From: Tetrapyrgos nigripes
Lineage: Eukaryota > Basidiomycota > Agaricomycetes > Agaricales > Campanellaceae
Length of the DNA: 64,000 nucleotides
Assembly: GCA_013368315.1 (NCBI GenBank)
Contig: JAACJM010000027.1
Coordinates: 310,001 to 374,000, forward strand
Direction: 5' to 3'
Positions 22,112 through 34,918 of the stretch are shown piece by piece. The notes beneath the pieces were generated by a model. That model saw only the letters and a list, made by a program, of their open reading frames with translations, had not been told where the DNA came from and ran no database searches. Within the stretch, counting starts at the first letter, position 1; every line of letters starts with the position of its first letter. A program made the translations under genes and the position numbers.

Positions 22112-24941
22112 CTATTTCCAGGAGGAACTCAGAGATTGAGTACCACTCGACGCTACTGTGGCTTGACGATTTGGATCGGATTCCCATACAACCTATTCGA
22201 TTGGTGAGATTTTTTGTTAAATAATTTGATAACGTGAAGAAAGAAAGAAAGAGACTTACACTACCGTCCGTCTCTTTCCTTATGAATTTGTACTCAAAAG
22301 CGGTGTTGGCTGGCAAGTTGACGGTGACGGTCCAGACGGGATATGTCGCTGATGAGAGGGGTAGTGAAGAGGAAGGATTCCAGGATCCAAGTTGGGAGAT
22401 GCTACCGACGAGGAAGATGTTCTTTAATTACCGAATCAGTTAGGAAAATTGTATATTAACACGCAGAGCAATCACGTACCTCTCCGAAAGTGGTAGTAGC
22501 GGTTTCTGAGAAAGTTACCGCTACTGTCCCTGAACTACCAGTACCAGTACCACCTCCGCTACCACTCCCGGTCCCTTCCGCACCCGTATGGATGGCTATA
22601 GCGCTTCGAGCGGGGACAGTTGCACTGAAAGAACCTCCAGATACAGTGAATCTATCAAATCATAACAACGCAACGTTAGAGACAAAGTCTACCTCTTTCC
22701 ATAAGAATATACAACACAACTCACGAAGACCCAGAACAAGCCCCATTTGAACTCGAAGTCCCACTAATAACATCACAATAACTCCCATCCCCCAACGACG
22801 TCTTAAACGTCGCACTCCACGCTGAATCAGCATTATTAATCGCCACGAACCCTGCTGATCCTCCCGATCCTCGTCCGAATGCGATTTGTTGGCTTTGAGG
22901 GGATACCCAGTTGTTTATTGTTGCACTACCGACGGTGTTTCTCCAACTGACCATACCACTAAATGCGATCCATCGATGTTGGCATAGCCAGCCGTTGGAA
23001 CCGCCTGTACCGGAACAAGTACCGGATCCGCCATTGGGGGCGCCGTCGTCGGTCGTGGAGAAGGTGTAGGAGGAGAGGATGGTGGGTGTTCCATAGGGAT
23101 GGGCGAGGGAGAAGATGGTTGCGGTGACGTAGGTGTTGGAGGGGGAGGAGTTGCTTAGGGAGTTGCCGTTCTGGAATAGATTGAAAATTCGAATTATTAA
23201 AGTGGTAATGATTTAGTGAAGGATTATTGTCGAAGGACGGAACGGACGTACCCGTTCGGTATCGTGATTCGTCACGAAGACGTTGGCTTGAGAGCCAGAT
23301 ACCCATCCTTGATTGTCCAGATTCTGTAGGCTCGAGATTCCACCTCCTAAGAATGCGTTCTTGAGAGCGGTGGTGTATCTAAATCTAAAGATCGTACAAG
23401 GGAGGAACACCAATCAGTAAATCAGTATGATTATATACGTGTAACTTAGAGGGAGAGTGATGATAGTATTACAATGTAATGAAATGCTCACTCTTGCACG
23501 TCCCCATTTTGAACATACTCTGAAGGCTGGATAGGTTCTCCGGCTCCAAAGATAACCTCCTGAGAAATATAGGGCCTAGATGTCAGTCGGGAGAGTATGT
23601 TGGCGATGTCGGTTGTTGGCATATCTATGATTGCAAGTATGTAATGAGGAATGAGTTCAGATTGATATGATGAAGGTGCATAAGGACGAAAAGAAACCAA
23701 TAAATCGAGGTTTGCGAGAGCAAGAGCAAGATAAACTCACGTTTAGCAGCGTCCAACCTGAACCCATCGACTCCCAATGAGAGCAGATCGTTGCCGTATT
23801 GCGCAAGACGGCCACGGACGTATTCGGTGTCCGTTGCTAGGCTTGAGAAGAAGAGTAAGTATTACAGCAGATTTACAAAACTTGAACTGGAAATTAGACT
23901 GACTCGGCCAAATTATCCAACTCACAAGTCTGCACTTCAACCCGGTTATTGTAGTTGACGATGTCATCGCCAGGTTCGAGACCACAGTGGTGGAAATCCT
24001 ACGTAGATAGATAGATCTCAGGGTAAGCACTTGTACACGGGAGATAATTCGGGATGTCGCAATGGATATTCAATGAATACCTCAAAGTGACCATGCGTAC
24101 TCACCTGGTTCTGGTAAATCCCCGGATAATTATAGTGTGTAAAACTTGAACCAGCAACCCCTGTCCCTGAGTCGACACCAGCCATGTGGTTGAAGAGTGT
24201 ATCTGCGTCATAAGAGCGAGGGGTCGGGGGTGAGAATCTCAAACGGAACATAAAACCGGAGAAACGAGAAGTTTGAAAAAGTAGACAGACGGAGGATAAT
24301 CCCGAGATCGCCGAGGTCGTGAAAACGAGTGAGGAATGCTCAATTTGGAAAAATGCAAGACGTATACGTAGAAGTGGATAGAATTGGTTACTTACCTGCT
24401 ATAACCTTTACTCCTGCATTATGACAAGTCGTAATCATGCTATATGTTCGTGCCGTTAGAGAGGATTCAGGATCGCGATGAAGGACGATGAAGTAATGTA
24501 AAAATATAAAAAGGGGGACAAGGAAGACAAGGACGTACTTGGAGAATTGCTGTCGATTTCCTCTCTTCGAAGTCAAAGTATACGAGACAGGCTGATAATC
24601 CGTCCACCATTGGCTACCTTGGATGTGCTCGGCGGGAGGGGAGACTGTGGTGGAGACAGAAACCAAGGTCAGCATTTATATCTGTGCTACTGGTACTATG
24701 CAGACGCACCTTGAACAAATCCATACCCAGCTGATCCAATAAAGTTGGTGCATTCCGCAGCGATACTATCCCAGGTCCATTCGAACATTTGGATAATGAC
24801 GGTTTTGGAACCAGATGGCGCTCGGGCTTCCAAGACACCAGTGGTCGTCTCATTGTGTACTGTATTGGCAGGCGCAGTGAGGCCTGACTGTGGTAGACAG
24901 CCAAGGAGAAGGCCCCATCCGAGAGTTGAGAATGGCTTCAT
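22112..24941 (-). CDS. Secreted alpha-amylase, GH13 with C-terminal CBM20
   Basis: Endo-hydrolysis of alpha-1,4 bonds in starch outside the cell. Twelve exons join in frame to 600 codons: 24941-24710, 24644-24539, 24439-24396, 24202-24105, 23998-23904, 23841-23741, 23624-23492, 23384-23252, 23170-22725, 22651-22480, 22421-22260 and 22192-22112. The N-terminus is a signal peptide ([20 protein letters not shown]). GH13 regions: [18 protein letters not shown] (nucleophile Asp), EVIFGAGEP (acid Glu), TNHDTER (third Asp). A Gly/Ser/Thr-rich linker precedes a starch-binding CBM20 ([16 protein letters not shown]...EWKSDP-type end, here [13 protein letters not shown]). All catalytic residues are present and no stop interrupts it. 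It is the clearest host gene in the window; subfamily GH13_32 is likely but not certain. Confidence 0.93.
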
Positions 24942-25010
24942 GATGAGAGAGACGATGCAGAGGAGACGGCCGGTCGGTGGTTCCTGAAAAGACGTCGAGG
25001 CGTAAGTTAT

Positions 25011-25023
25011 CCGTATTTATGCG
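25011..25023 (-). promoter_or_regulatory. TATA-like element of the amylase gene
   Basis: On the minus strand CGCATAAATACGG lies about 70 bases upstream of the amylase ATG, within the normal range for a fungal core promoter. No other element was confidently identified in the upstream region. Confidence 0.3.
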
Positions 25024-25551
25024 AATAATCCTATGTCAACGCACTCTGGAAGCGAATATGACGACCACATACATCTTCGGACCCCTAGGCCTGAGAGATA
25101 ACTCAGCCAAATTGGATATCGATGAGCAGCCGCATGGAGGACTAGTCAGCTGCGGCACTAGCTGATTTGTTTCTCATCTATGTGATAATATTGCAAAAGT
25201 CGATGCATATGAATGTTTGAACGATGGGAAGATGGGCTAACCGTAAGTCCGAACTAGCATTGCGCTTTGTGTGAGTTATGACGCTTGCTAGAAGAAGGCG
25301 CCTGCTTTTGTCACGGTGCAGATCCACTGTGAGCATGTGGAGGAAAGAAAGTGTTACCTAGGGACCTTGTTGACGGTGGAAATTGTGCGTGGTTTCGCAA
25401 TTCGCAACTTGTTGAAAGGCAACTAGGAGAAAGAGCTCAACATCGATGGCCAATTGACGTTGGTTGATTTGCTTGCCGCCCGGCAATTTTTTCTCCAACC
25501 ACTATGACGCAATCCGCCTCAGAACATACTCCGTGCTCTCTCTCGTTCGGT

Positions 25552-25576
25552 CCCCCCCCCCCCCCCCCCCCCCCCC
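25552..25576. repeat. Homopolymer tract of 25 C
   Basis: An uninterrupted run of C lies between the divergent amylase gene and the gene at 25794. Its length is likely variable and prone to assembly error. Confidence 0.9.
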
Positions 25577-25793
25577 GCATCGGAAAATCGCCTAACTCGC
25601 AGGATTACTCGACTATCCAGTCGTTTTTAGGTATGTGTTAGACACCTCTTACTTCAAAGACTACCCAAGTACTAGTCTTCTCGCCTTCTTCGTTCTCCCT
25701 CAACACGTCTCACCATATCGTCGTCTCGAAGCTCCGTGATCCTCAAGTCGATGCAAGATACATGAAAACGTGTATTCTCCTCCCAGAGACATC

Positions 25794-26499
25794 ATGCCAG
25801 TCGCTCGTTGGCTGAGGGTAGAGGAAGACTTCGGTAGTGGTGTTGCTGTTGATGCTGGCGCAGGAGGTTGTAGTTCTGGGTCCTATCATCTCTCTTCGGT
25901 GAGTGCGCTGCTTTTTTCCTACATCCCCATCTCAACGTCAAGCTAACCTCTACTTCACTAGAATCATAACAACGGAGGGAAAAGTGAAGGAACGTCGGTG
26001 AAGGGTGAAGAATGGTCAGAGAGGGTCTTCTGCAATGTGTTTAAAGACTTTGGTGCGTTTGGGCTGTCGCTTCCTACAACCTTCTTGTTTTCTAACCACG
26101 ACTTTGACGTCGTTTTCAGGGACTTTCAGCTACCGACGCTACGTTACAGCGAACGCCTCCCGCTCCACTGTCACATCATATTCTCATCGTCATCCCAGCA
26201 CCTACACCAACTCTTTCATCACTACACATTGGCTGCCCATACCGTACTACCGCCGAGAACAAGGCGTCAGAGAGTGCTTGACGAGGATTGGGTTTATGTG
26301 TCTGGACAAGATAGACAGGAATGGACCAGCGAGGTTGGACATACTTGGGGTCAGGTTGGATGGATGTACGATGTACCTCGCCGGGTTGTTTGGGTCTGTT
26401 ACGCCAGTATTCCTCTCTTGTACGTGGGATACTCTCTTTTCGTACTATTTAGGCTGACGATGAAGTATCATGATGTCCCTAGGCTGGAGTCTAGTCTGA
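25794..26499 (+). CDS. Unrecognised small spliced gene, ~170 residues
   Basis: Four exons join in phase: 25794-25898, 25962-26052, 26120-26419 and 26483-26499. Introns begin GTGAGT, GTGCGT and GTACGT. The product starts MPVARWLRVEEDFGSG and has a conserved-looking core with SYRRYV, SHRHPSTYTNSFITTHWLPI and PYYRREQGVRECLTRIGF. It then has a hydrophobic stretch (MYLAGLFGSVTPVFLSC) that could be a membrane segment. The tiny last exon is uncertain, so the C-terminus may differ. It is transcribed away from the amylase gene across the C tract. I do not know the family. Confidence 0.45.
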
Positions 26500-28196
26500 A
26501 GATGCATCACCGTTTAGCCTCGGGTTGATATGAAGACAAGGGACCTGGCGATGCTGGGATGAAGGAGGGACAGGGGTCTCCTTACGAACTCGAGTGAAAG
26601 GTATCGGGGTGCTGCAAACAGAAGCTGGAAAAGACGCATTTGGACAGGCATGATTGGCGGAGGCGAATACCGAGTTTTACTGGTGTGAGGATAATCTGAG
26701 GTTGATTTTGGGGGGATGGATTGGCGTCGTTGAATGGTGTACAGTCGGTCACCGATGTGGATGGGGACAGGTCTGTAGATTTGTCGAAGAGGAAAGTGAG
26801 GGAATAGGTGGTGATGGTCGAGGGGAAGGGATGACACCCGTATCATGGTGCGTTTCCTCGTTTTGGATTATTCTCCACCTCCTCAAATTTATTCTGATTC
26901 TCTTTACCTTCGCAGGTGGTCGCCAGGTTGACGGAGTAATACATCGCCGTTCTTTCACACACCAAATCTCTTCCCTCGTTCCCCACCCTCCTGTTTACTC
27001 ATTCCGGTATGATCCCTTTCCTCATTGGTCAATGAACCCATTCTGTCATAGACCAGTTCCACAGTCCACCGCACATTCCCAGTACTACCATGCAAAAATC
27101 TAGTTGAGGTAGCATCGCGGTGAAGTGAGAGAAACAGGAGAGAGAAGGGGCAAAAGACGCCGAGACGGATATGAGGGGGCGGAATCTCAGGCCTTGTGCT
27201 GTGGGGAGATAAGATGGAGGTTTGACATTGGGTGAAGGTAGTACTGGGCCAGGGATATGACGGTGTCATATCGATGATGACAAGGTTAACCGTTGTCGAT
27301 GTACAGGCAAATGCTAAAGCCCCGGTCAAAAACGACGCTGACCACAACCGACTATAACCGACCACTTCCAAAAATCTGGCTCCTGCCAGAAATACATCAG
27401 AAAATGACTATATACCAGATTTGTTTCTGGCTATTTCTGGCCGCATCCGGTCATCGCTGAGAAAAATGCATTGTTGTTGGCACCAGAAATGGTCAGACAG
27501 GTCTGGATAGATCCAGAAGAAATCTGATTGTATTCCGTTTACTACTATAGCTACTGTACATGCTTTCTACATAACAAGTACTAAAACAAGCCTTCTGACT
27601 CCTGCTGAGTCCCGACCCTGACACATCTGCCAAGTCAAATCATCAAAGTCCCTGAGCCCAAACACAAACAAACTGACACAAATGAGTTAGCAACGCCGGA
27701 ATGTAAGTAGCAAGTGACCAGGGAAATGTGTCTTCAGTAACTGCGAGTACCCCATCTTGCCACTAATTGTGAATGATACTGAAGAGCATCCACCTTGAGA
27801 CCCATATTAACTACAAAACCAAACTATGCGTTGAGAGCAATTGACATACATACCCAAGGGGGGTCAAAAATTTTATTACATGATGCCTAAAATTTTTTTA
27901 ACGGTGTCTGAGGCTCGACCGACCGAGCGCTCCTGCCATATATGGAAGGTTGCCTCCTTACTAAGCAGACACACGTCATTTTCGGTGCCGCCTAGGCCTT
28001 TGAGTCACTACCGCCGTCGTCTCTTGGTTTTCTCTCCCCTGCATACCTCACATTTCCACCCTCGAGGGACCATGGTGTCCAAATTTTGGCACGAAAGATG
28101 GTACTTGGGCAATGGAGGTAAGTACAGTATCATAGATGACATGTCTATAAAGCACTCACCCATCTTGTTATACAGTCCGCATTTGAACAGCACGCA
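26500..28196. other. No confident gene
   Basis: Plus-strand frames around 26654-26850 (with a possible intron at 26851-26915) could be a further exon set but show no domain. 27330-27530 repeats strings such as CCAGAAAT, TCTGGC and CTGGCTATTTCTGG in both orientations, suggesting a small decayed repeat. Frames at 28008-28229 are discussed under rejected items. Confidence 0.3.
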
Positions 28197-28223
28197 CATC
28201 AGGAAAAACCCCAATTCATAATC
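28197..28223 (+). repeat. 27 bp inverted-repeat partner of 40883-40909 (left)
   Basis: CATCAGGAAAAACCCCAATT and the following seven bases match the reverse complement of 40883-40909 at 25 of 27 positions. The pair brackets the coiled-coil gene, hAT element, Plavaka transposase and DUF6532 gene. A CACTA at 28276 and a TAGTG at 40876 lie just inside. Confidence 0.5.
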
Positions 28224-28419
28224 GGGCAAGATTTTGCGTTATTGTGTCAGACGCGCAAAATTGCTATTTCCATCGCACTAGTTATGCACCGTTATGCGAA
28301 ACCTTGTATCTATTTGACAAACACGATGATCTAGGAGGCTCGAACTCCAATTCAGTGCCAAAGTCATAGATTCCTTAGATTATAGATATCGTAGCAATAA
28401 AGATGAGTTCGTTACATGA

Positions 28420-29266
28420 TTATTGTGAAGTACCGGTGTTGTCCGAGATCAGCCCTGCCCACAAACGAAAAAATTGTTGGTGTCTGTCGAGTTGTCGCTG
28501 GCAGTCAGTGAGCTGATTCTGAAGGGAGTGGGTGGTGCGCCTGCTCTCAGTCAACTCCTTTGTAAGATGGCGGGTCATTTTCCTTGCCTCATCCCGCTCC
28601 TTCTGTGCCTCGTCCCGCTCCAAAGTCGTTCTCTTCAGCAAAACCTCTACAGTTACCTTCAGCTCTGTTTTAACCATATCTAGCTGACACACTGCCGAAT
28701 CCAGCTCCTTCCTGATGCCCGTAAGTTCCTTCGTTTTCTCTTTGAGATTCCGATCAAGGCCGCTGATTTGTCGCACATAGGCTTGCGCATATGTCCATCA
28801 GTAAAACATAATGTGTAGAACAGCTGTCTAGTACTCACAATAAGTCTCATCATCCTGTGTACCCTCTTGCGAGTCTGATTGAGTTTGTGATTCCAGCTGA
28901 GACTCGGGTTCAGCTATAGTTTCAGTTTCCTCAATATGACTGCTAATCAAAAATTAGATTGAGAATGTAAAACACAGAAAAGCATTAGCACGCACCGCTG
29001 TTCCACTTCCGACTCCACCTTGACAGACACCTTAGACTGGTGAACTCTCCCAGGCCATCCAGGGGACCGAAAGATAGGTATACTGTTGCTAGCAGTCCTG
29101 ATCAAATGGTAGTACTTAGGTAAAATGAGAACCTTGAGTGAAAGAGGACTCACGAAATATTGGAGAGCGGAGAGCGGCCAGTTGCTAGTCTCTTTGAAAG
29201 TGGGGAGCAGAAGGCATTTTCTGAGGTTTCTGAGCGACGCTTCATTGTTGGAGAAATGTCAGACAT
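28420..29266 (-). CDS. Coiled-coil protein, 225 residues, next to Plavaka
   Basis: Four exons join in frame: 29266-29154, 29097-28996, 28939-28839 and 28781-28420. The N-terminal half is Ser/Glu-rich and looks disordered (MSDISPTMKRRSETSEN; ETETIAEPESQLESQTQSDS). The C-terminal half is a long coiled coil with repeated ERDEAQKERDEARK and QNQLTDCQRQLDRHQQFF. No catalytic motif is visible. It lies on the same strand as the Plavaka transposase and, with the later hAT insertion removed, starts only about 235 bases past that gene's stop. It could therefore be an accessory gene of the element; a host gene is the alternative. No stop or frameshift is needed in this model. Confidence 0.6.
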
Positions 29267-29485
29267 TAGTTGTTGATGCTGATGGTCGTTGCCAACAAAG
29301 CTGCGGGTTTAGGCACAGCCACGCACTTTACCTGCATTTGACGCATAGGTCGATGGATAGGTCTATTGTACATCCCTCGTCTATACCTAAGCTCTAAGAC
29401 TTGATAGTCTTATTTGCTAGATGAAATAGAATATGTTAATCAAATAAAATTGAGCTGCTACGTTATAATACGCTAGTTATACTAA

Positions 29486-29493
29486 TAAGCAAA
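29486..29493. repeat. hAT target-site duplication, left copy
   Basis: TAAGCAAA directly precedes the left terminal repeat and recurs exactly at 34896-34903. An 8 bp duplication is the rule for hAT elements. Confidence 0.9.
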
Positions 29494-32400
29494 TAAGGCT
29501 CCAACCTGTTAAATACTGTTACACTTCGTAGAGTAATTAACTGGTAACAGGATATAACATATTATAACTAGTTATAACTAGTTACTAACTGGTTTCTCCT
29601 CCACCCTCTTTCTGCCTGAAATAAGCTTACGAGAATCAAATTCAAATAATCCACTCTTCAGCCAAACCTTAGCGCACATTGCAAGTGTAGTTGTCTCTGC
29701 CTTCATCGAGCTACGAAGGTCACTGCAGAGGTGTCGTGAACTTGAGAACAATCGCTCGACAGATACACTTGTTCCTGGAATTGCCAAAAAGTCCCGTGCA
29801 ATACGAGAAATTATCGGAAAGCCTCGCGTATCCTCAGTGATTTTCGCATGTTTCTATGAAAAAATCATGATCAATTTACACAGAGAATAAGATCGGAGAA
29901 TTGACAGACCTTCCACCAGTCCAAAGGTTTCATGGAATCACCTCTACCCCCTTCGCCTAAAAGATATCGCTCCAACTTGGATGCTGCTCTGTCCTGAGAC
30001 ATTGGCAAACCATCATCAGAGTCAGAAACAATGTCATCGACAAGGGACTGCACAAGATCATCAGAAGCTGTGGATTTCTTTGGCTTCACAGGAGAAGTTC
30101 CATTTGGACCCGCAGGAGCAGTTGCCACATATGACTCGTAGACATGTTCAAATAGGATTTTGGCTCGCTGATAGTCTGTCGATGAGCGCTTACCAAACCA
30201 ATTCAGCCGGAACGAAGGATGACAAACTGTCAGGAGTTTTTAGATCATTCCTTAGAGAAAACAAAGATAATACGCACCAGTTGCAACAACATAGAACTGA
30301 TTGGACTTAGCCAACTGATGATACTTATCAAGCTTTCGAATACCAGCATCAATCGCCTCTGAGAATGATGCAAGCACAGGATCGTTCTTCACATGCATGA
30401 GCTTCTGTTCCATTTTGCGGTACATTGGGAGAACATAAGGCAGGGTCGGAGTGTCAGCCCGAGACATTACATTCGTCACCACGGTGAAGACCTGCAAGCA
30501 TAATTTGCCTGAATAAACGATTCAGAGATTCTATTCACACCCTATGACTCACCTCGAGAATTTCTTCAAGCTGCTCAAGCCTTTTCCAGTCCTCTTTTGA
30601 TAAGCCAAGGTCTCGGAATTCTTCATGCCGAAACACCCATTCGTCAATTGCCTATGAATAAATCTCAGTCATTGGTAAGCCACATTCCATAATTACATTA
30701 GTACTTACTTCTTTTAAACAGCGGGCCCGGCGAATCATTGCATGTGTAGAGTTCCATCTTGTACGAACATCTCGAATCACCATTAACTTGAACTTCGGTG
30801 TACCCTTTTCATTCGTAATGGTTGGTAAGTATACCTTCCGAGTACATCTTCGAAAGCTTGCGCGACGTTGTGGTGATGACACAATCTTTGTAGTAATGAG
30901 TCGTAGCTGTGAAGACAGGTCAGATGCTTTCATTGAGAAGATATAGTATTTTTCTTACATGCTTTAATGGACTAGCGGACTTGGCCTCCTTGAGATCAGA
31001 TGCTTCCTCTGTGAAGATCAACTCCTGATCAGATTCACCATCAGCCTCCTAATCGGTCTCTGCTTCCATGGCCCTCAAATCTTCATCTTCATCCTCGTCA
31101 TAATGGATAGGCTGATCTTTGTGAAGAAAGTAATAGTCCATGTCATCCGGAGATTCAGCTTCGTCCAATACTGTCAAGATTGCTTGCACAACCAGGTTGA
31201 TAACATGGGCAAGACAACGAATGCGGTTATTTTCAGCATGGACATGTAGATCACTGTATCGCTTGTTAAGAATTAAGGCAAGGAAACGTGCCATCACATC
31301 ACATGAAGATGCGTTATCCATAACAATGGCTAGAAAGTAGATAGACAAAAAGATAAGCATGTTGGACATTTTGAATCAAGTATTACTAGTACTCATCTTA
31401 TTCAAGCCTCCACGTTTTGATCCTGATTGAACGAAAGCCTTTGCTGCGTACTCGCCTGCATGTTCACGATCTTCAAGATGCTTGAAGTCAATCAGACGTT
31501 CAACCAGTTTCCAATCGTCATCAATCCAGTGCGCAATGACCCTGGAAAAACTGAAGACCATCTGCCTATTTGTCCAGACATCAGTTGAGTACGAAATCCT
31601 TGATTGGACACGCTGAATCGAAGTGTGAGTGCACATTTATAAGAAAAGGAAATAGTAAGGAACATACTGAAAGTTCCCTGACCACATTGCAATGTAACTC
31701 CTTCGTGATCGAGTCCAAAATACTTCGGACGGTTGTGTCGGTAGGAAGTGGAAATCTGGCTTTGACATAATCAAAGACCCGTTTAAGACCTTTACTCTCA
31801 CCCATCATAAAGGGGAGATCATCCTCAAGAATCCACGCAGCGATGACTTGGCGAAACTCTTTCTCGGTAGGTTCGTAACCAGGCTTTTCGAGTCCTTCAT
31901 CAATAAAGCGTTGCATCAGTTTACGGCTAGCATTATCACTGTCATCAAACTCTGAGACAGCGCTATTTGGATCACCACTCTTTATCTCTCCCCTCTCTTT
32001 ATGCTTTCGGATGTGCGATGTAAAATTTGAGAGTGAGGGTCGAGGCCTTTCGTCATCGTAAGACGCACAACCAGGGGTAGCAGGAGAACTCCGAATCCTG
32101 GCCATGAAGTGAGAAAAATTCCATAGAACTCTACAGAAGTAAAACTCACGCGCCACATGTCTTGCATTTAAATGTCCAGTGTCCTTTGACAAGTTTCGGC
32201 GCTGTGAAATGATCCAATGTATCCGATACAGGACCACGTTTCGCACCTCCTTTACTGGATTCAATTTGACGAAGTGCGGTTTCGCCATCAGATTCACTGT
32301 CAGATCTCAACTGCAAAAGCGAAGATGTCTGTGTTCAATAAAATTAGATAAAGGTCATCAAAAAAGATAATGAAGAAAGATATTACCACTTTCGTTGATT

Positions 32401-34895
32401 TAGACTTTGACTTTGCCTGCAGCTCACTCTCCTTCCCCTTTCCCTTCTTAGAGTTCCTCTCTGTATCTTCCCATTCCAGTTCCAACGTCTCATCCTCTGT
32501 ATCACCCAAAATAATCTCGTTTCCCGCTTCATCAAACAATACATCGGGAATATCATCAACGGAATGTGCTCGTGGCTTTGCTGGAGGCCTGTAGGCTTTA
32601 TCCACCTTCTCCCTAATCAATTTCGTCTTTCTCGCTGCTCCATCTTCGTTCTCACCAACCAATTTTGTGTTCTCCTGAGTAACACCAACCAAGAAGTCAA
32701 GTTCATCTTGTACTCGGACAAGCCGCATGTGAACCAATTCGAGTGGCAGCTCACTCAGATGTTGCTGTGAGATGGTCTGCAAATACCGGTTGACGAAATC
32801 CATGCCATGTGGTCCTCGGGACACAAACTTTAGACGACCAGTAGTCGGATCCACTGTATCAGCTCCAAACACGCGATCAAAGAACGAATTAAAGCTTTGC
32901 CACGGTGACTCTGCTTCCTCATTCAAACTCGTTGCGATTTTCCCATCTGGTTGACCAATTGGAACTGACTCAGGAAGACACGATGAGAGATCGGCGATTT
33001 CGGCAATGACGGATTGAATGAGGTTGGCATTGATGGGAGGGGAGGAAGTGATGGGTGTGGCTGAAGCGGAGGGTTGCTTCCTACGAGGAGGTGGCCTACG
33101 CTTTGGGAGTTTGGATCCAGAAGCTACAGCGGACGTCGCAGTATCACGATCATCGATATTGTTTGGCTGATTCTGGAAATTGATCGCAGCATGAAGTTTG
33201 TTGGTCTTGCGCTCTCGGGGATGCTTCAAGATCATCGAAGGGTCCACTTCGTCCGTATTTTGCTTGCGCCGCTTATCTGCTGCATCTAATCCACAAAAGC
33301 GAGTAAGTATCCAAACAACAGAGCAAAAAATTCCAACGCACCAACTTGGACTGATGTGTCTTCAGCTTTTCTCTTGCCAGAGCCAGAACTGGACCCAGCG
33401 TCCGATTGTCGAGAATCATCTATAAACAGATTTAAGACAGTAATTGAGAATCAGGATTAAAAATCTTACCTTGGACGCCACCAAGTAGTGAGACTCGAAT
33501 GCGGAAATGCGACATCGTACGAACACTCAACAATTGGACTGTATCACTGTCGAGGATGGGCTTGAAACACATGGGAATAGAGAGACTGGTCCTAAACCGA
33601 GTATCAGACCAAAAGCCCTCCGGTACGTGATGTCGATGAATGAGTTGAGTCTTTATCTGCGAAACAGTGGTATGTGGGGTTACCACTGATATAGTCATAG
33701 TTATTCACAGTCCGTAAATGGGAAAATTTACAAACGACATACGAATGGACACCGTTTTCCCATGGATCCCTTGTACAAAAACTGTGAACAGCTGACCATT
33801 GACAATCCATTTGAATCGATCTTGCCGCATATGTGATATGTGGGAACGATGGTAGTGAAACTGATGGAATGGTCGTACTTGGTGTAGAAGAAAGTAATTG
33901 GGAAAGAGTTTTTGCACTATAATTTGTGAGATCTTGGTGGTGTGAAGAATGTAGTGAGATGCTTACCCCAGACAAGGAATAGGATTAACATATAAACATA
34001 GATTCCCAATGCACCAGTAGCTATCCCATTCAAACGAAAAACACCAAGTGGAATCTCGAAGTCCTTGACATTTCCGAAACTCAGCAGGAGATAAACATTG
34101 ATGAGAGGAGCGAAGATAACTCCTAAAATTCTGAGGAACCAGCCGAGTACATGTCTGGAAACGGAGCGAGGGTCTGTAGCACTGAGAACTGGGCGTGTAC
34201 AATCTGGTTTTGGTCCTTCCATAACTTGTAAGTTAAAGTGATGAATGAAAGTAAGAGAAAAGGGCTACCGGTGTCCAAATACTTTCTGTACACAACTTGC
34301 ATACTTGCGTTTTTGGCTTCAAAAATCTTTCAGGAGCTCAAGAGGGGAAAGAAACAACCCCGATTTACGTGGGCTTGCTGCTATTTGACCCCCTCAAGCA
34401 TTCGGCGTCCGCATAAACTGAAAGGGGAGAAGCGACTCCAAGGCGGGTATCAGTGGCAAAAAGGTCATCCAAAGTCTGAAAAGGCGATCCAGCTATTGAC
34501 TGCTCTTCTACCGTCGAGTCCAGCTTGAAAAGTAACGTTTTAAGTATATGATAAGTACAGTGTCACTACAGCTTGTACAGATTCAGATTAGTTTGAGATG
34601 ACGAAGTGGTTTGAAGACAGACTCGATATTGAAAGGAGGCAGTACTGTGTACCGCGTGGATTCCTTGTGCGGCAGGAACCGGCATGTTAATGATGTCAGT
34701 GGTCAGTGTCATTACGGCCGCTCTTGAACGATAAATTTAGACCGAAATCTGGGCTCCTCCCAACCTCCACCACAACCAGTTATAACAGGTTATAACAGTT
34801 ACTACCTGTTACTGACCTCAAGCGTAACATGTTAAGTATTTAACATGTTATTAACCAGTTATAATAGTATTTAATAGTATTAGGTTGGAGCCTTA
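29494..34895. mobile_element. hAT DNA transposon, 5.4 kb, complete ends
   Basis: The ends are 14 bp perfect inverted repeats: TAAGGCTCCAACCT at 29494-29507 and its complement at 34882-34895. They fit the hAT terminal consensus YARNG. An identical 8 bp TAAGCAAA flanks both sides. Just inside each end, related strings such as TTATAACTAGTTATAAC (left) and AGTTATAACAGGTTATAAC (right) form subterminal repeats likely bound by the transposase. The element carries one spliced transposase gene on the minus strand. Clean ends and target duplication point to a fairly recent insertion. Confidence 0.93.
29578..33515 (-). pseudogene. hAT transposase, near-intact with one internal stop
   Basis: Spliced minus-strand gene from ATG 33515. 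A disordered basic N-terminus (32394-33247 and small exons upstream) leads to a BED-type zinc finger (HWTFKCKTCGA ... SHIRKH, 32155-31980). The RNase H-fold catalytic part has YSTDVWTNRQ near 31590, VMDNASSCDVMA near 31320 and RTRWNSTHAMIRRA near 30750. The C-terminal hAT dimerisation domain is AIPGTSVSVERLFSSSRHLC, at 29785-29640. Exons join with short introns. A TAG at 31049-31051 falls in an acidic loop and is the one clear lesion, so the copy is probably dead unless the stop is a sequence error or is bypassed. Confidence 0.85.
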
Positions 34896-34903
34896 TAAGC
34901 AAA
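34896..34903. repeat. hAT target-site duplication, right copy
   Basis: TAAGCAAA directly follows the right terminal repeat and is identical to 29486-29493. It lies within the 23 bases between the element's right end and the Plavaka stop codon. Confidence 0.9.
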
Positions 34904-34918
34904 GAGTTGATACATATG

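Noticed and set aside
28008..28229. Small PHD-like gene on the minus strand (YHLSCQNLD ... GWKCEVC)
   Set aside because: The Cys/His end resembles a PHD finger, but the first zinc ligands are missing. The frame also overlaps the 27 bp inverted repeat, so it was not called as a gene.
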